A stretch of DNA of 64,000 nt from Nocardioides sp. InS609-2 (GCF_023208195.1 NZ_CP060034.1:3906001-3970000); one strand, 5' to 3'; positions 35,097 to 44,842 are shown, numbered from the stretch's first letter. The notes: generated by a model not told the origin, from the letters alone. Translations and numbers: made by a program.

Positions 35097-36415
35097 TCAG
35101 TCCGCTCTCTGCGCTCAGCCGACGAGCTGCGCCGCAGGGGCGCCGCAGGGGCGCCCCGTCCGATGGCGACGCCCACCGCCTGCGCGATCTGGTCGGTTTC
35201 CTGGGCGCTGATGGTAAGGGGCGGCGCGATCCGGATGACGCCGCGCTCGTGGCGTGCCATCACGCCTTCGTCCGCCATGGTCTCGGCGATCGCCTCCCCT
35301 GCCTCCACGCTGGTCGCCTCGAGTGCGACGACGAGCCCGAGCCCGCGTACGCCGGCCACCAGGGGCGAGTCGGTGAACTGGCCGAGGCCGTCGAGGAGGC
35401 GGCGACCCTGCGTGGCCGAGTTCTCGACCAGGCGCTCCTCGGCGATCACGTCCAGGACGGTGTTGGCGACTGCGGCGGCCACCGCGTGCCCGCCCGTGGT
35501 GTGCCCGTATCGCAGGCCCTGGACGAGCGGCTCCGAGAGGAAGGATTGCTTGATGGCCGAGGTAGCGGTCACCGCAGCGAGCGGCAGGTAGCCACCGCTG
35601 ATGCCCTTGCTCATCGTGACGAGGTCGGGCGTGACGGTTTCGTGCTCGAAGCCGAACATACGGCCCGTCCGACCGAAGCCGCAGAAGACCTCGTCGAGGA
35701 TCAGCAGCGCGCCGTACTCGTCGCAGAGCGCACGCAGGCGGGACAGGAAACCGGAGGGGAGGACGACGCAGCCGCCGAGTCCGAGGAGCGGCTCGACGAT
35801 GACCGCGGCGGCGGGGGGCCCGGATCGCAGGGCCTGCTCGAAGCCTGCGACCAGCGCGTCGGCCGCCTCCTGGGTTTGCATCCCGCTCGCAGGCGCCGGC
35901 AGAGGCACCCGGTCGATCGGGAACGGCTCGGGCCACTCGCTAACGGTGAACGGCAGCCCGGAGAGCTTCTGGCATAGGAAAGTCGAGCCGTGATAGCCCG
36001 CCTCGAAGGTGACCACCCGGTTGCGGTCCTCGCCGCAGTTGCGCCAGTACTGGAGGGCGATCCGCATGGCCGCCTCGGTAGCCTCCGAGCCGCTGTTGAG
36101 AAGGACCGTCTCATTGAGCTCGCCCGGAAGAATGTCCGCGAGACGCGTGGCGAGGGTCTCGGCCGGGTCGTGGGTGGTAACCATGGGGTCGTAGTGGACA
36201 AGCTTGCCCATCTGCCTCGTGGCCGCCTCGATCAGCCTCGGGTGTGCGTGTCCGCACGAGGCGTTGAGCACTCCGGAGATGGCGTCGATGTACCACTTGC
36301 CGTCCTCGTCGCGTACCCGGTTGCCGAGCGCCTCGACGATGCGCAGCGACTGCGCCTGCTGCGTGATGGGGGTCCATGGACGCCAGAGGACGCTGGCCCG
36401 CGTGGTATCCGACAT
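35093..36415 (-). CDS. class III aminotransferase
   Basis: A 440-residue fold-type I, class III (omega-type) PLP aminotransferase. NSGSEATEAAMRIALQYWR near residue 107 is the phosphate-binding region; LLILDEVFCGFGRTGRMF near 236 carries the PLP Asp; TMSKGISGGYLPLAAV near 266 carries the Schiff-base Lys. Substrates of the class include omega-amino acids and ketones. Here it may supply a diamino or beta-amino acid, or modify the product. It is first in the minus-strand operon. ATG 36415 with GGAGAG upstream is preferred over GTG 36424. Confidence 0.88.
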   Translation of the reverse strand: MSDTTRASVLWRPWTPITQQAQSLRIVEALGNRVRDEDGKWYIDAISGVLNASCGHAHPRLIEAATRQMGKLVHYDPMVTTHDPAETLATRLADILPGELNETVLLNSGSEATEAAMRIALQYWRNCGEDRNRVVTFEAGYHGSTFLCQKLSGLPFTVSEWPEPFPIDRVPLPAPASGMQTQEAADALVAGFEQALRSGPPAAAVIVEPLLGLGGCVVLPSGFLSRLRALCDEYGALLILDEVFCGFGRTGRMFGFEHETVTPDLVTMSKGISGGYLPLAAVTATSAIKQSFLSEPLVQGLRYGHTTGGHAVAAAVANTVLDVIAEERLVENSATQGRRLLDGLGQFTDSPLVAGVRGLGLVVALEATSVEAGEAIAETMADEGVMARHERGVIRIAPPLTISAQETDQIAQAVGVAIGRGAPAAPLRRSSSAERRERTE

Positions 36416-36498
36416 CGTTCTCACTCTCCGTGCTCGAGGTGGGCACGATAAACGCCCCGTCGGCGCTCACGATGCCTTGAGACGGAGGGTCCGCAGTC

Positions 36499-36617
36499 CT
36501 ATCAGATAGCAGGACGCAGTCCTCGGCAAGTGAAGTGGAATGCGTGTTAGGACTGTCGCACTTCTCGAGGGGCGACCTCGCCCGGCGCACTGCGGGACCG
36601 GGCCTGACACAGGTCGG
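36499..36617. promoter_or_regulatory. divergent promoter region with two candidate operators (sites h, i)
   Basis: CTATCAGATAGCAG (36499-36512), inside a 20-bp inverted repeat GTCCT...AGGAC at 36496-36515, and CTGACACAGGTCGG (36604-36617) resemble the cluster motif. They lie in the 252-bp gap between the aminotransferase operon (minus) and the radical SAM gene (plus). Site h is 84 bp from the aminotransferase start and site i 51 bp from the radical SAM start. Confidence 0.5.
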
Positions 36618-36667
36618 CCTCTGCACGTGCACGGGCATCTCGAGGACACCAGGACCAAAGGATCAGC

Positions 36668-38593
36668 ATGCTCAGGATCAGCTTCGTCAACATGCCGTTC
36701 GCCGACTGGGATCGGCCGTCGTTCGCGCTCAGCCAGCTCGCCGCGCTGACTCGCCGAGAGTTCGGCGGTCAAGTCGAGGTGTCCGTCCACTCCCTCAACC
36801 TCGACGTCGCCCGCTACCTCGGTGCGGATACCTACCAGGAGATCACCGGGGACATCCAGCACCTCCTCACCGGCCTCGGCGAGTGGATGTTCCGGGGCAT
36901 CGCCTTTCCCCACGTGGAGGACAATGCGGACGCCTATTTCGACCGTTACTACACCAGCCCCCGGGCAAGTGACTTCAAGGCGCGGCTGCTGGAGCTGCGT
37001 GCGGGGCTGCCGGAGCTGCTCGAACAACTGTGCACCGAGCACGCGCTGGCCGACGCCGACATCATCGGGTTCACCTCGATGTTCGCCCAGACCAACGCGT
37101 CGCTCGCGATGGCCAGGGTTGTGAAGCGACGCAACCCCCAGGCGGTTGCAGTGGTCGGTGGTGCTAACTGCGAGGCGCCCATGGGCACGGTCCTGGTGCG
37201 CAACGTGCCCGCGGTCGATGCGATCTTCTCCGGGCCCGCGCTGCACACGTTTCCCGACTTCGTCCAGCGCTACCTCGAGGGAGGGATCGACGCGGTCAAC
37301 GACATTCCGGGCGTCGTCACCCGGGCCAATATCGAGGACCCCGTCCTCGCGGCGGCCGTCGGTAGGGACCGCGACATTGACGACTTCTTCGAGCCCGACC
37401 ACTCCAGCTACCTCGACGCCTTCGAGCGGGCGTGCGGCGCGCTGAGCGCCGACCCGGATGTCAAGCCGGAACTGATGTTCGAGACCTCGCGCGGGTGCTG
37501 GTGGGGCCAGCGTTCGCACTGCACGTTCTGCGGCCTCAACGGTCTCGGGATGGGCTACCGTGCGATGTCACCGGAGGTCGCACTGCGCCAGTTCACCTGG
37601 TTGTTCGGCCTGAGCGAGCACGCGCGGGGCTTCTCTTGCACCGACAACATCCTGCCTAAGAACTTCCCACGCGAGGTGTTCGCGAAGCTGCCCGACCGGC
37701 CCGACGGCCCGCCAGTGTTCTACGAGGTCAAGCTGCCTCTGAGCGCCAAGGACATGGCCGCGATGGCGCGTGTGGGGGTGACTCGGGTGCAGCCCGGCAT
37801 CGAGTCAATTTCTACCGAGACCCTCCAGCTGATGGGTAAGGGCACCACGGCGTTCCTGAACATCCAGTTCCTCAAGAACTGCGTGCGCAACGGGATCACA
37901 CCTGAGTGGAACCTGCTGATGGGCTTCCCCGGTGAGCGCGAGGAGGTCTATCAAAAATACATCGCGGACATCCCGCAGCTGACGCACCTGCCCCCGCCGC
38001 AGGCCGCCTTCCTCGTCCGGTTCGACCGCTACAGCCCGTACTTCACCAACCCGGACAAGTACGGACTCGACCTCGTCCCGTTGGACTTCTACGAGAAGGC
38101 GTTCCCGTTCGCGTCCGACGACGTGAGCCAGTTGGCCTACTTCTTCCGCGACCGCGGGCCTGGCGCCTACCAGGACTCGGCGTTCGCCTACGTGGGCGAG
38201 GTCAACCAGCTGGTCCAGGACTGGCTGAGCAGGCGCGCGCCCACCGCGGGGGCGTTGAAACCGGTGCTCGAGCTGCGCGTCGGTGCTGACGGGAGCCGCT
38301 CGATCCTCGACACACGGACGGGATCCACGCAGGCGATCGCGGTGGACGCGGACATGCTCCGTCTACTGGAGCGGCTCACGTCCCCGGTGACCGAGGAGTC
38401 GCTGGTGCGTACGGAGGAGTCTGGCGAGGTCTTCTTGAGCCGACTCGCCGTGCTGCGCGAGCACGGCATGCTGTTCGAGGAGGACGACCGGGTGATCAGC
38501 CTCGTGGTGCTCGATCTGCCGGACGATGATGTCGCCGTCGAGGACGACCGGGCGCTGCTCCAGCTGGTGCCGGCACCTGCGGCGCTGTCGTGA
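36668..38593 (+). CDS. B12-binding radical SAM enzyme, RiPP-maturation type
   Basis: A 641-residue protein. Residues 128-195 form a B12-binding-like Rossmann segment (DIIGFTSMFAQTNASLAMAR, VVGGANCEAPMG). The radical SAM site is C277-x7-C285-x2-C288 in GCWWGQRSHCTFCG, rather than CxxxCxxC. This spacing and the GCWWG...CTFCGLNG context match the family called RiPP maturation radical SAM protein 1, whose members include C-methyltransferases. No precursor peptide is visible beside it, so it probably acts on an amino acid or the assembled peptide. AAAGGA precedes the ATG. It is convergent with the DUF2156 gene. Confidence 0.88.
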   Translation: MLRISFVNMPFADWDRPSFALSQLAALTRREFGGQVEVSVHSLNLDVARYLGADTYQEITGDIQHLLTGLGEWMFRGIAFPHVEDNADAYFDRYYTSPRASDFKARLLELRAGLPELLEQLCTEHALADADIIGFTSMFAQTNASLAMARVVKRRNPQAVAVVGGANCEAPMGTVLVRNVPAVDAIFSGPALHTFPDFVQRYLEGGIDAVNDIPGVVTRANIEDPVLAAAVGRDRDIDDFFEPDHSSYLDAFERACGALSADPDVKPELMFETSRGCWWGQRSHCTFCGLNGLGMGYRAMSPEVALRQFTWLFGLSEHARGFSCTDNILPKNFPREVFAKLPDRPDGPPVFYEVKLPLSAKDMAAMARVGVTRVQPGIESISTETLQLMGKGTTAFLNIQFLKNCVRNGITPEWNLLMGFPGEREEVYQKYIADIPQLTHLPPPQAAFLVRFDRYSPYFTNPDKYGLDLVPLDFYEKAFPFASDDVSQLAYFFRDRGPGAYQDSAFAYVGEVNQLVQDWLSRRAPTAGALKPVLELRVGADGSRSILDTRTGSTQAIAVDADMLRLLERLTSPVTEESLVRTEESGEVFLSRLAVLREHGMLFEEDDRVISLVVLDLPDDDVAVEDDRALLQLVPAPAALS

Positions 38594-38596
38594 CCA

Positions 38597-39523
38597 CTAC
38601 GGGGTGAGCCACACCATCCGGGCCATGCAGTGGGGCTTGAGCTGGTCCTTGGCCCGCCGGAGGTTGGCCAGCCCGCCGTCGTAGCCGATGTTCATCGTGG
38701 TTGCGCCCGCCTCGTGCGCGGCTGCGAAAAGGGCCTGCATCGTTCCTGCCGTGATGTCGCTGTCGTGCTCGGCCTTCATGAAGTGCCCGGTGGACCGCTC
38801 GCCGAACACGTCGTACACGGCGAAGCCGCGCAGCGACCCATCGACATCCAGGCCCAGGCACCGCAGCCCTGCGTCCGCGCCCCTTTCCAGGACTCGGGCG
38901 AGCCCGCGGCGCTCGGCTGCGATGGTCGCGGAGTCCTCGCGTCCCGTGGCCCAGTCGTCGTACATGCGCCAGACCTCGGCATTGGTCTCCGCTGCGCCCA
39001 GGACGAGGGGTACCGCCTCGACCGAGGCGTAGTCCCTCTCAAGAGCGGACAGGCACCGCCGTCGGTGTCGGAAGCGACGTCCGTTGAGTCCCAGCTGCTC
39101 ATCGAGGTTGTAGACGTAGTCGTCGAAGTCCCGGTTCGGTATGCAGGTGAACGGGGCTGGGTGCCGCAGGGACTCGACGTGCGCCCCCGTGTCGGCGTCG
39201 GCGCGGAACGGCGCGATGCCGAGCGCGGTAAGGTCGTCGAGGTCCGCGGGGGTGCCACGTCCCCACAGCAGCGAGACCGAGCCGCTGGAGATAGGGGAGG
39301 GGTACGTCATCGCGAGGAATCCTTCGACAAGGACGAGGGCGAACTCGCCGGTCCCTCCCCGGTACCAAGCGTAGTTCGGGTTCCAGTCGTAAGGGAGTTC
39401 GTGACACTTCCAGACAGCGGTCAGTAAGGTCTGCGCCATCTCGCCGGGGCCGAAAGGGCGCTTCTGCGGGAAACCGCTCAGAATGTCGCCAGTGACGACG
39501 GTGGGCACATCCACGTCACCCAC
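38597..39523 (-). CDS. DUF2156/phosphatidylglycerol-lysyltransferase-like acyltransferase
   Basis: A 308-residue tandem GNAT protein. RDFDDYVYNLDEQLGLNGRRF near residue 130 and NIGYDGGLANLRRAKDQLKP at the C terminus match DUF2156 (the C-terminal catalytic half of MprF). Relatives use aminoacyl-tRNA or acyl donors to form amide or ester bonds. In pacidamycin-type pathways a tRNA-dependent Fem-like enzyme (PacB) adds an amino acid to a diaminobutyrate-containing peptide, so an analogous step is a reasonable hypothesis here. Start is GTG 39523; the ribosome site is weak. Confidence 0.75.
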   Translation of the reverse strand: MGDVDVPTVVTGDILSGFPQKRPFGPGEMAQTLLTAVWKCHELPYDWNPNYAWYRGGTGEFALVLVEGFLAMTYPSPISSGSVSLLWGRGTPADLDDLTALGIAPFRADADTGAHVESLRHPAPFTCIPNRDFDDYVYNLDEQLGLNGRRFRHRRRCLSALERDYASVEAVPLVLGAAETNAEVWRMYDDWATGREDSATIAAERRGLARVLERGADAGLRCLGLDVDGSLRGFAVYDVFGERSTGHFMKAEHDSDITAGTMQALFAAAHEAGATTMNIGYDGGLANLRRAKDQLKPHCMARMVWLTP

Positions 39524-39709
39524 AGATTGGCCCTGCGAACGTTGTGGATGTCTCTACTTGCCCGTCGCGCAACGGGCACTGCGTCGCAACCATGTGCCGC
39601 AGCCTATAGGGGTTCGCGTCCCCGTCGTGCGTGGACTCGGCATCATCGTGGAATCCTGGTGATCTGACATCCAAGCAAGGTCGGGCGAGGACACGCCTGG
39701 CCCGCTTAG

Positions 39710-41375
39710 CCTCGATCCACCGATGAGCTTGAGTGGTTGAGCGCGTCGTGAAGTGAGAATGCCCTTACGTGCTGGAAGAATTTGACTTGTCTAGGGTCCA
39801 ATTCGCACCAGTACGAAGGGCATCTCGTAGATGCAACTTTGCCACACGCCCCGCGCGACTACGGCAGTGTTCGATGATCCGAATCTCGTGTCGTCGGCCG
39901 GGCTGGTCCCAGTCCTGGCCTTGGCCACCTCCGCAGGACTGCATGAGCTTGCCCAGGACCACCTCACGGTGCCGAGCGACAAGGGCGCGAACGCTGGGCT
40001 GAAGGTCGCATCCCTGGTCGCGGGAATGGTCGCTGGCGCGGACGGCATCGATGACATGGCCCTGCTGAGACACGGTGGCATGGGCCGGGTCTTCGCCCAC
40101 GCTTACGCGCCCTCGACGCTGGGTTCGTTCCTGCGCGCGTTCACCTTCGGTCACGTCCGCCAGCTCGACGCGGTCGCCTCGAGGTTCCTGGCCCGACTCG
40201 CTGACCAAACACCGCTGATCGCTACCCCATCCGACACCAGCGGGCGGGTGCTGGTCGACGTCGACGACACCATCATCGAGGTCCACGGCTACACCAAGCA
40301 GGGCTCCGGCTACGGCTACTCCGGAGTCCGCGGCCTCAACGCCTTGCTCGCAGTCGTGTCCACGCAAGAGACCGCCCCGGTGGTCGTGGCGCAACGACTC
40401 CGCAAGGGATCGTGCGGCTCACCACGCGGTGCGAAACGACTGGTCGCCGATGCGTTGAAGACCACCAAGAAGCTGCCGGGCGGGTCTGGTCTGCGGCCGC
40501 TGATGCGCGCCGACTCCGCGTTCTTCGGCCACCCGACCATCGCCGCCGCGCTCAAGGCGGGTGCGGACGTCTCGGTCACCGTGCGCCTGGACAACCGGAT
40601 CAAGACCGCGATCTCCACGATCGGTGAGGACGCATGGACCGCCATCGAGGACACCGACGCCGTCTACGACGAGCAGGCCGCCAGATGGGTCTCCCGCGCG
40701 GAGGTCGCCGAGATCCCGTTCACCCCGTTCGCCGCGCAGAAGAAGACCAACCACGTGCCCGGGCGCCTGATCGTGCGCAGGATTCCCGACCTCAACCCGG
40801 CCAAAGCAGGAGACCAGGAGACGTTGTTCGACACCTGGCGCTTCCACGGGTTCTTCACCACCACCGACCCCGACGTGGCCGACACGGTGGCCGCGGACAA
40901 GACCCACCGCGGCCACGCGATCATCGAACAGGTCCACTCCGATCTGAAGAACTCCGCGCTCGCGCACCTGCCCTCCGCGTTCGCCGCGAACGCAGCCTGG
41001 CTCGTCCTGGCCGTCATGGCGTTCAACCTCACCCGCGCCGCAGCCACCCTCACCGGGCCAACGCTGGCCCGCGCGACGACGGCCACGATCCGGCGCAAAC
41101 TCATCACTGTCCCGGCCAGGATTGCGTCCTCGGCACGACGAGTCACGCTGCACCTACCGACCCGATGGCCCTGGCAAGACGCCCGGCTACGCCTCTTCAC
41201 GCACGGCCAGGACCCACCCCAGATCGCGGCCATCTGACCACCGCCGATCCGGCCACGATCAAGGACACAACGGAACGACCCGGCAACAAGGCCGGCGCTC
41301 AGACATGTCCAGGACCTCGGAGACCCTCGTCACCGCCACCGACCAACTCCGACCCCGCCCATCGGTGGATCGAGG
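39710..41375 (+). mobile_element. IS1380-family insertion sequence, copy 1, complete
   Basis: Terminal inverted repeats CCTCGATCCACCGATG (39710-39725) and its complement (41360-41375) bound a single transposase gene. The pentamer CTTAG lies directly outside both ends (39705-39709 and 41376-41380), consistent with a target duplication. Length 1666 bp is normal. A second, truncated copy in opposite orientation ends at 51356. Confidence 0.88.
39831..41237 (+). CDS. IS1380-family transposase, copy 1
   Basis: A 468-residue DDE transposase. Segments include GGMGRVFAHAYAPSTLGSFL, VDVDDTIIEVHGYTKQGSGY (first catalytic Asp region), LMRADSAFFG (second Asp) and RGHAIIEQVHSDLKNSALAH (Glu region). It is full length and free of frame shifts, so the element may be active. 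The copy at 50236-51234 is very similar but lacks its C terminus. Confidence 0.9.
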   Translation: MQLCHTPRATTAVFDDPNLVSSAGLVPVLALATSAGLHELAQDHLTVPSDKGANAGLKVASLVAGMVAGADGIDDMALLRHGGMGRVFAHAYAPSTLGSFLRAFTFGHVRQLDAVASRFLARLADQTPLIATPSDTSGRVLVDVDDTIIEVHGYTKQGSGYGYSGVRGLNALLAVVSTQETAPVVVAQRLRKGSCGSPRGAKRLVADALKTTKKLPGGSGLRPLMRADSAFFGHPTIAAALKAGADVSVTVRLDNRIKTAISTIGEDAWTAIEDTDAVYDEQAARWVSRAEVAEIPFTPFAAQKKTNHVPGRLIVRRIPDLNPAKAGDQETLFDTWRFHGFFTTTDPDVADTVAADKTHRGHAIIEQVHSDLKNSALAHLPSAFAANAAWLVLAVMAFNLTRAAATLTGPTLARATTATIRRKLITVPARIASSARRVTLHLPTRWPWQDARLRLFTHGQDPPQIAAI

Positions 41376-41489
41376 CTTAGCCCAGGCTTAGCCCCCGGTC
41401 GTGGTGCGCAGAATGGGCGTCGGATGCCCCCCTTCTGACCTCCAGCGCAATCGAAACTCACATGCGGAAGGAGCCGGCTTTTGTCAGGG

Positions 41490-41700
41490 CACTACTCCTG
41501 AGCAGCGGATTGGCGGCACTCTGCTCCTTGCTTGGGACGCGGGCTGGGCGAAGATCGTGCGGACCGCCGCGGCGACCTTGTCGGCGTGTGGCTTGGAGAC
41601 GTGCGCCAGTACGTCTTATGGGCGCTGTCCCCGACGTCGAGTCCGAGGACCTTACGTGAGGTGTCGGCGGCGATCCCGGTCGCGACGACGACGGCCATCG
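41490..41700 (-). pseudogene. IS256-family transposase fragment
   Basis: A minus-strand frame includes MAVVVATGIAADTSRKVLGL followed by DVGDSAHKTYW. That is the conserved catalytic-core start of mutator/IS256 transposases (VVATGVTADGRREVLGLDVGDSED). The match then breaks into other frames on both sides. It is an old fragment. Flanking DNA 41381-41900 contains no other readable gene. Confidence 0.6.
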
Positions 41701-41909
41701 AGACCGCCTACCCATCCGTTCCGAGCTTGTTGCGGACGCCGCTTCGACCACTCCAACATCATCTTGCTGATCGCCGGCTCCGAGCTGGCGAGTTCTCGGC
41801 GCCTGCTTGGTCATGGGAGTGCTTGGCGCACTCAGCCAGCACGCGGCGAGGACAACGAGGCTTTCAAAGGCGTGGTACGGCGTTGATGCGATCCCGTTAG
41901 CATGCGGTC

Positions 41910-43466
41910 GTGACTCCGCCTCCCGCCGCCGATCCCGCACCGGTTCAGGCGAATCTTCGACGGGGGGATCGGGCGCCGGCTCCGCGGACGCTGGTCGACG
42001 TGTTCGAGGCGACGCTCCGGCAGCACCCGGACGCCGCGGCCATCGACAACGGCGCGGAAGTGCTGACCTACGCCGCGTTCGCCGAGTCAGCCCACGAGGT
42101 GGCCGACGCCCTAGCCGAGCTGGGGGTGGGCCGCAGCGACCGGGTGGGGGTGCGGATTGGCTCCGGGACCGTGGAGCTCTACGTCGCCATCCTCGGGGTC
42201 CTGATGGCCGGCGCCGCCTATGTGCCCGTCGATGCCGACGATCCCGACGAACGCGCCCGCACGGTATTCGACGAGGCGGCCGTGGTGGCCGTTATCGGCG
42301 AGGCCGTCTCTCTGACCGTGCGCGGAGCCCCTCGGGGCCCGGTCGGCCGGGAGCCCGCGACCCTCACCGACGATGCGTGGATCATCTTCACCTCGGGATC
42401 GACGGGCACCCCGAAGGGGGTGGCGGTCAGCCACCGCTCGGCCGCCGGCTTCGTCGATGCCGAGGCGCGCTGGTTCCTCCAGGACCGGCCTCTTGGGCCC
42501 GGGGATCGGGTGATGGCGGGACTGTCGGTCGCCTTTGATGCCTCATGCGAGGAGATGTGGCTGGCCTGGCGGCATGGGGCCTGCCTGGTCCCGGCACCCA
42601 GGTCACTGGTCCGCAGCGGGATGGATCTGGGCCCCTGGCTGGTCGCCAACGACGTGACGGTCGTCTCGACGGTGCCGACCCTGCTGCTGCTCTGGCCGGT
42701 GGCGGCCCTTGCGGACATCCGGCTTCTAATCCTGGGCGGCGAGGCCTGCCCGCCGGAGATCGGCGCCCGATTCGCTACCGACGCGCGCGAGGTATGGAAC
42801 ACCTACGGCCCCACCGAGGCCACGGTGGTCGCCTGCGGGGCTCGGCTCAGCGGCGGTGCGCCGGTGCGGATCGGGCTGCCGCTCGACGGCTACGACCTGG
42901 CCGTTGTGGACCCGACGGGTGCGGTCGTCGGGCCGGGCGAGTCCGGCGAGCTGATCATCGGCGGCCTGGGCCTGGCGCGCTACCTGGACCCGGTCCTCGA
43001 CGCCGAGCGGTACGCCGCGATGCCGTCCCTCGGCTGGCTGCGGGCCTATCGCAGCGGCGACCTCGTCAGGTTCGAGGAGGATGGTTTGGTCTTCGTCGGG
43101 CGAGCCGACGACCAGGTCAAGATCGGGGGCCGGCGGATCGAGCTCGGCGAGATCGACAACGCCCTGCTGGCGGTGCCGGGTGTGACCGGGGCGGCCACCG
43201 CGGTCCGCCGGTCACGCTCGGGCAACACGCTCCTGGTCGGCTATGTGGCCGTCGACGCCGAGTTCGACCGCGTCGCGGCTCTCGCCGGCCTGCATCACGC
43301 GCTGCCCGCCGCCCTGGTCCCCCGGCTGGCCCAGGTCGCGACCCTGCCGACCAAGACGTCCGGGAAGGTCGACCGCGATGCCCTGCCCTGGCCCCTCCCG
43401 CGCAGCGAGCCGGCCGCCGCGCTTGACCCGAGTTTGATCACCGGGTCGGGGTTCGGTCGGGCGTAG
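41910..43466 (+). pseudogene. truncated Pls/PosA-type NRPS: A domain only
   Basis: The 518-residue frame contains a complete A domain: FTSGSTGTPKG, VAFDASCEEMWLAWRHGACL, NTYGPTEATV, YRSGD, GRADDQVKIGGRRIELGE and TSGKVDRD. The phrasing, especially FDASCEEMWLAWRHGA, is typical of actinobacterial Pls/PosA-like synthetases (epsilon-poly-lysine synthetase relatives). Those continue with a carrier and a large membrane region to about 1300 residues. Here the frame runs into unrelated sequence and stops just after A10. Flanked by IS debris, it is a truncated resident gene, although a free A protein could still be made. Confidence 0.75.
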
Positions 43467-43541
43467 GGCGCAGACCTGCGGGTTTGCTTCCATGGGGGGC
43501 AGGATCTGCGCACTGGCCGAGTGCTCGTATCGTATGTGCCA

Positions 43542-43980
43542 GTGGCCTACGTCCAGACGGTGAGAACCTCGTCGGGAGCGATCGCGGACCAGATCGTGCA
43601 TTCGTCGCGGAAGGGATCGAGCATCTCGGGTCCGCGCACACCGACGAGGAGGTCGCGGCGCTCAAGATCGCTGCGGCCAAGCGACTCGCCGGCGACCAGG
43701 ACGAGCTTGATCCTGGGATCAAGCTGCCGATCGTGTCCTGGCGGATGGGAAGCCGGCTCGTGCCTGCCTCCTACGCCACGTTGAACCGTCGCCTAATGGT
43801 CTACGCCAAAACTGAGTGGCGCCAGCGGCTCGCGTGCGCGAAGCGCGCCCGCCCTGGTCCGGCCAGCCTGGTCCTCGAGGAGGTCACGACGCTGTACTTC
43901 GAGACCCACGAGGGTGATGGGTCCCGCGAGTGCGCCATACGGCCGACATCCTCGCTGGCGTCGTCACGGAGATCGGCTGA
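43542..43980 (+). pseudogene. IS1634-family transposase remnant
   Basis: VAYVQTVRTSSGAIADQIVH, then in another frame IEHLGSAHTDEEVAALKIAA, then VLEEVTTLYFETHEGDGS are hallmark segments of IS1634 transposases. A frame shift near 43610, an internal deletion and loss of the C-terminal half leave it inactive. The frame stops at 43980, next to the end of the gene at 43988. Confidence 0.65.
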
Positions 43981-43987
43981 GGCGGAC

Positions 43988-44842
43988 TCAGGCAGGTCGA
44001 GGCAGCAGGTCCAGGTGCTCCTCGGAGACCAGGTCGAAGCGCATGGCGAACGCGACAAGCGCCTCGCGCTTGGAGTGTCGCCGACCGTCGTCGCCGTACT
44101 TGGCCCACTGGGTGACGGGGACCTTCTGCTCGACCAGGTAGTCGATGTGGTAATTGATGCTGCTGCGGCTGGGCAGGGTGAACAGGTCGGTGCCCCGTAG
44201 CCGCGCCACGAGCTCCTGCACCGACGGGACGGCTGCCATGGAGTTGCCGCGCAGCCTCGGCTCGCACAGCGCGACTAGCACCGCGAAGTACTTGCTGGCC
44301 GTGTCCAGGCGCGCCAGCGGGACGTTGCCGTAGTCGATGGCGTGCTCGGCGTCCAGCATCTGCGGCTCCGGGCCGAACGCCGTGAACTCGAAGACGTCCA
44401 TCCCGGCAGGGATGATGATGCGGGACATCTCGAAGGGGACCGACATGCGTAGGTGTCGCGGGCGGGCCTTCACCAGCTCGCTGCCGCCCTCAAGGTTCTC
44501 GATCACGAACGTGGTGCTAGTTGTGTAGTTCGAGATCATCAACCGGTCGTCATCGACCTCGAACGAGCCGAACAGGGGCTGTGCGCCCAGCTTGAAGGCT
44601 CCCGAGAAGCGGTCGCGCCCGAAGTCGGCGCTCTCACCCTCGCACAAGTCGGTGCGACGCCGGGTCGGGCCGTCACCGGGGCCTGCCGGCTGCACCCACG
44701 TGATCGTCGCGGTGGGTCCGACGGCCGGCGCCGGTCGCGACGACGACGGCGTATGCACCCTGAAAGGGTTGACGCAGTCCGGCGCGGGGACGACCGGCGG
44801 AGGTGTTGCAGTGCGTGCATGAGTGAGTGACAATTCCCGCAT
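43988..44842 (-). CDS. FHA-like domain plus winged-helix protein, unknown
   Basis: A 284-residue protein. Residues 1-55 are Pro/Thr-rich and disordered. The middle (about 75-160: GSFEVDDDRLMISNYTTS, RMSVPFEMSRIIIPAGMDVF) has the beta-sandwich look of an FHA-type domain. The end (about 195-250: SVQELVARLR, LPSRSSINYHIDYLVEQ) resembles a winged helix. It may sense phosphorylation and regulate DNA, but I know no named family. Start ATG 44842 faces the flavin oxidase gene at 45023. The open frame to 45481 is antisense to that gene and is rejected. Confidence 0.65.
   Translation of the reverse strand: MRELSLTHARTATPPPVVPAPDCVNPFRVHTPSSSRPAPAVGPTATITWVQPAGPGDGPTRRRTDLCEGESADFGRDRFSGAFKLGAQPLFGSFEVDDDRLMISNYTTSTTFVIENLEGGSELVKARPRHLRMSVPFEMSRIIIPAGMDVFEFTAFGPEPQMLDAEHAIDYGNVPLARLDTASKYFAVLVALCEPRLRGNSMAAVPSVQELVARLRGTDLFTLPSRSSINYHIDYLVEQKVPVTQWAKYGDDGRRHSKREALVAFAMRFDLVSEEHLDLLPRPA

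Noticed and set aside
36416..36667. RiPP precursor peptide beside the radical SAM enzyme
   Set aside because: No short frame with a ribosome site and leader/core composition could be supported on either strand.
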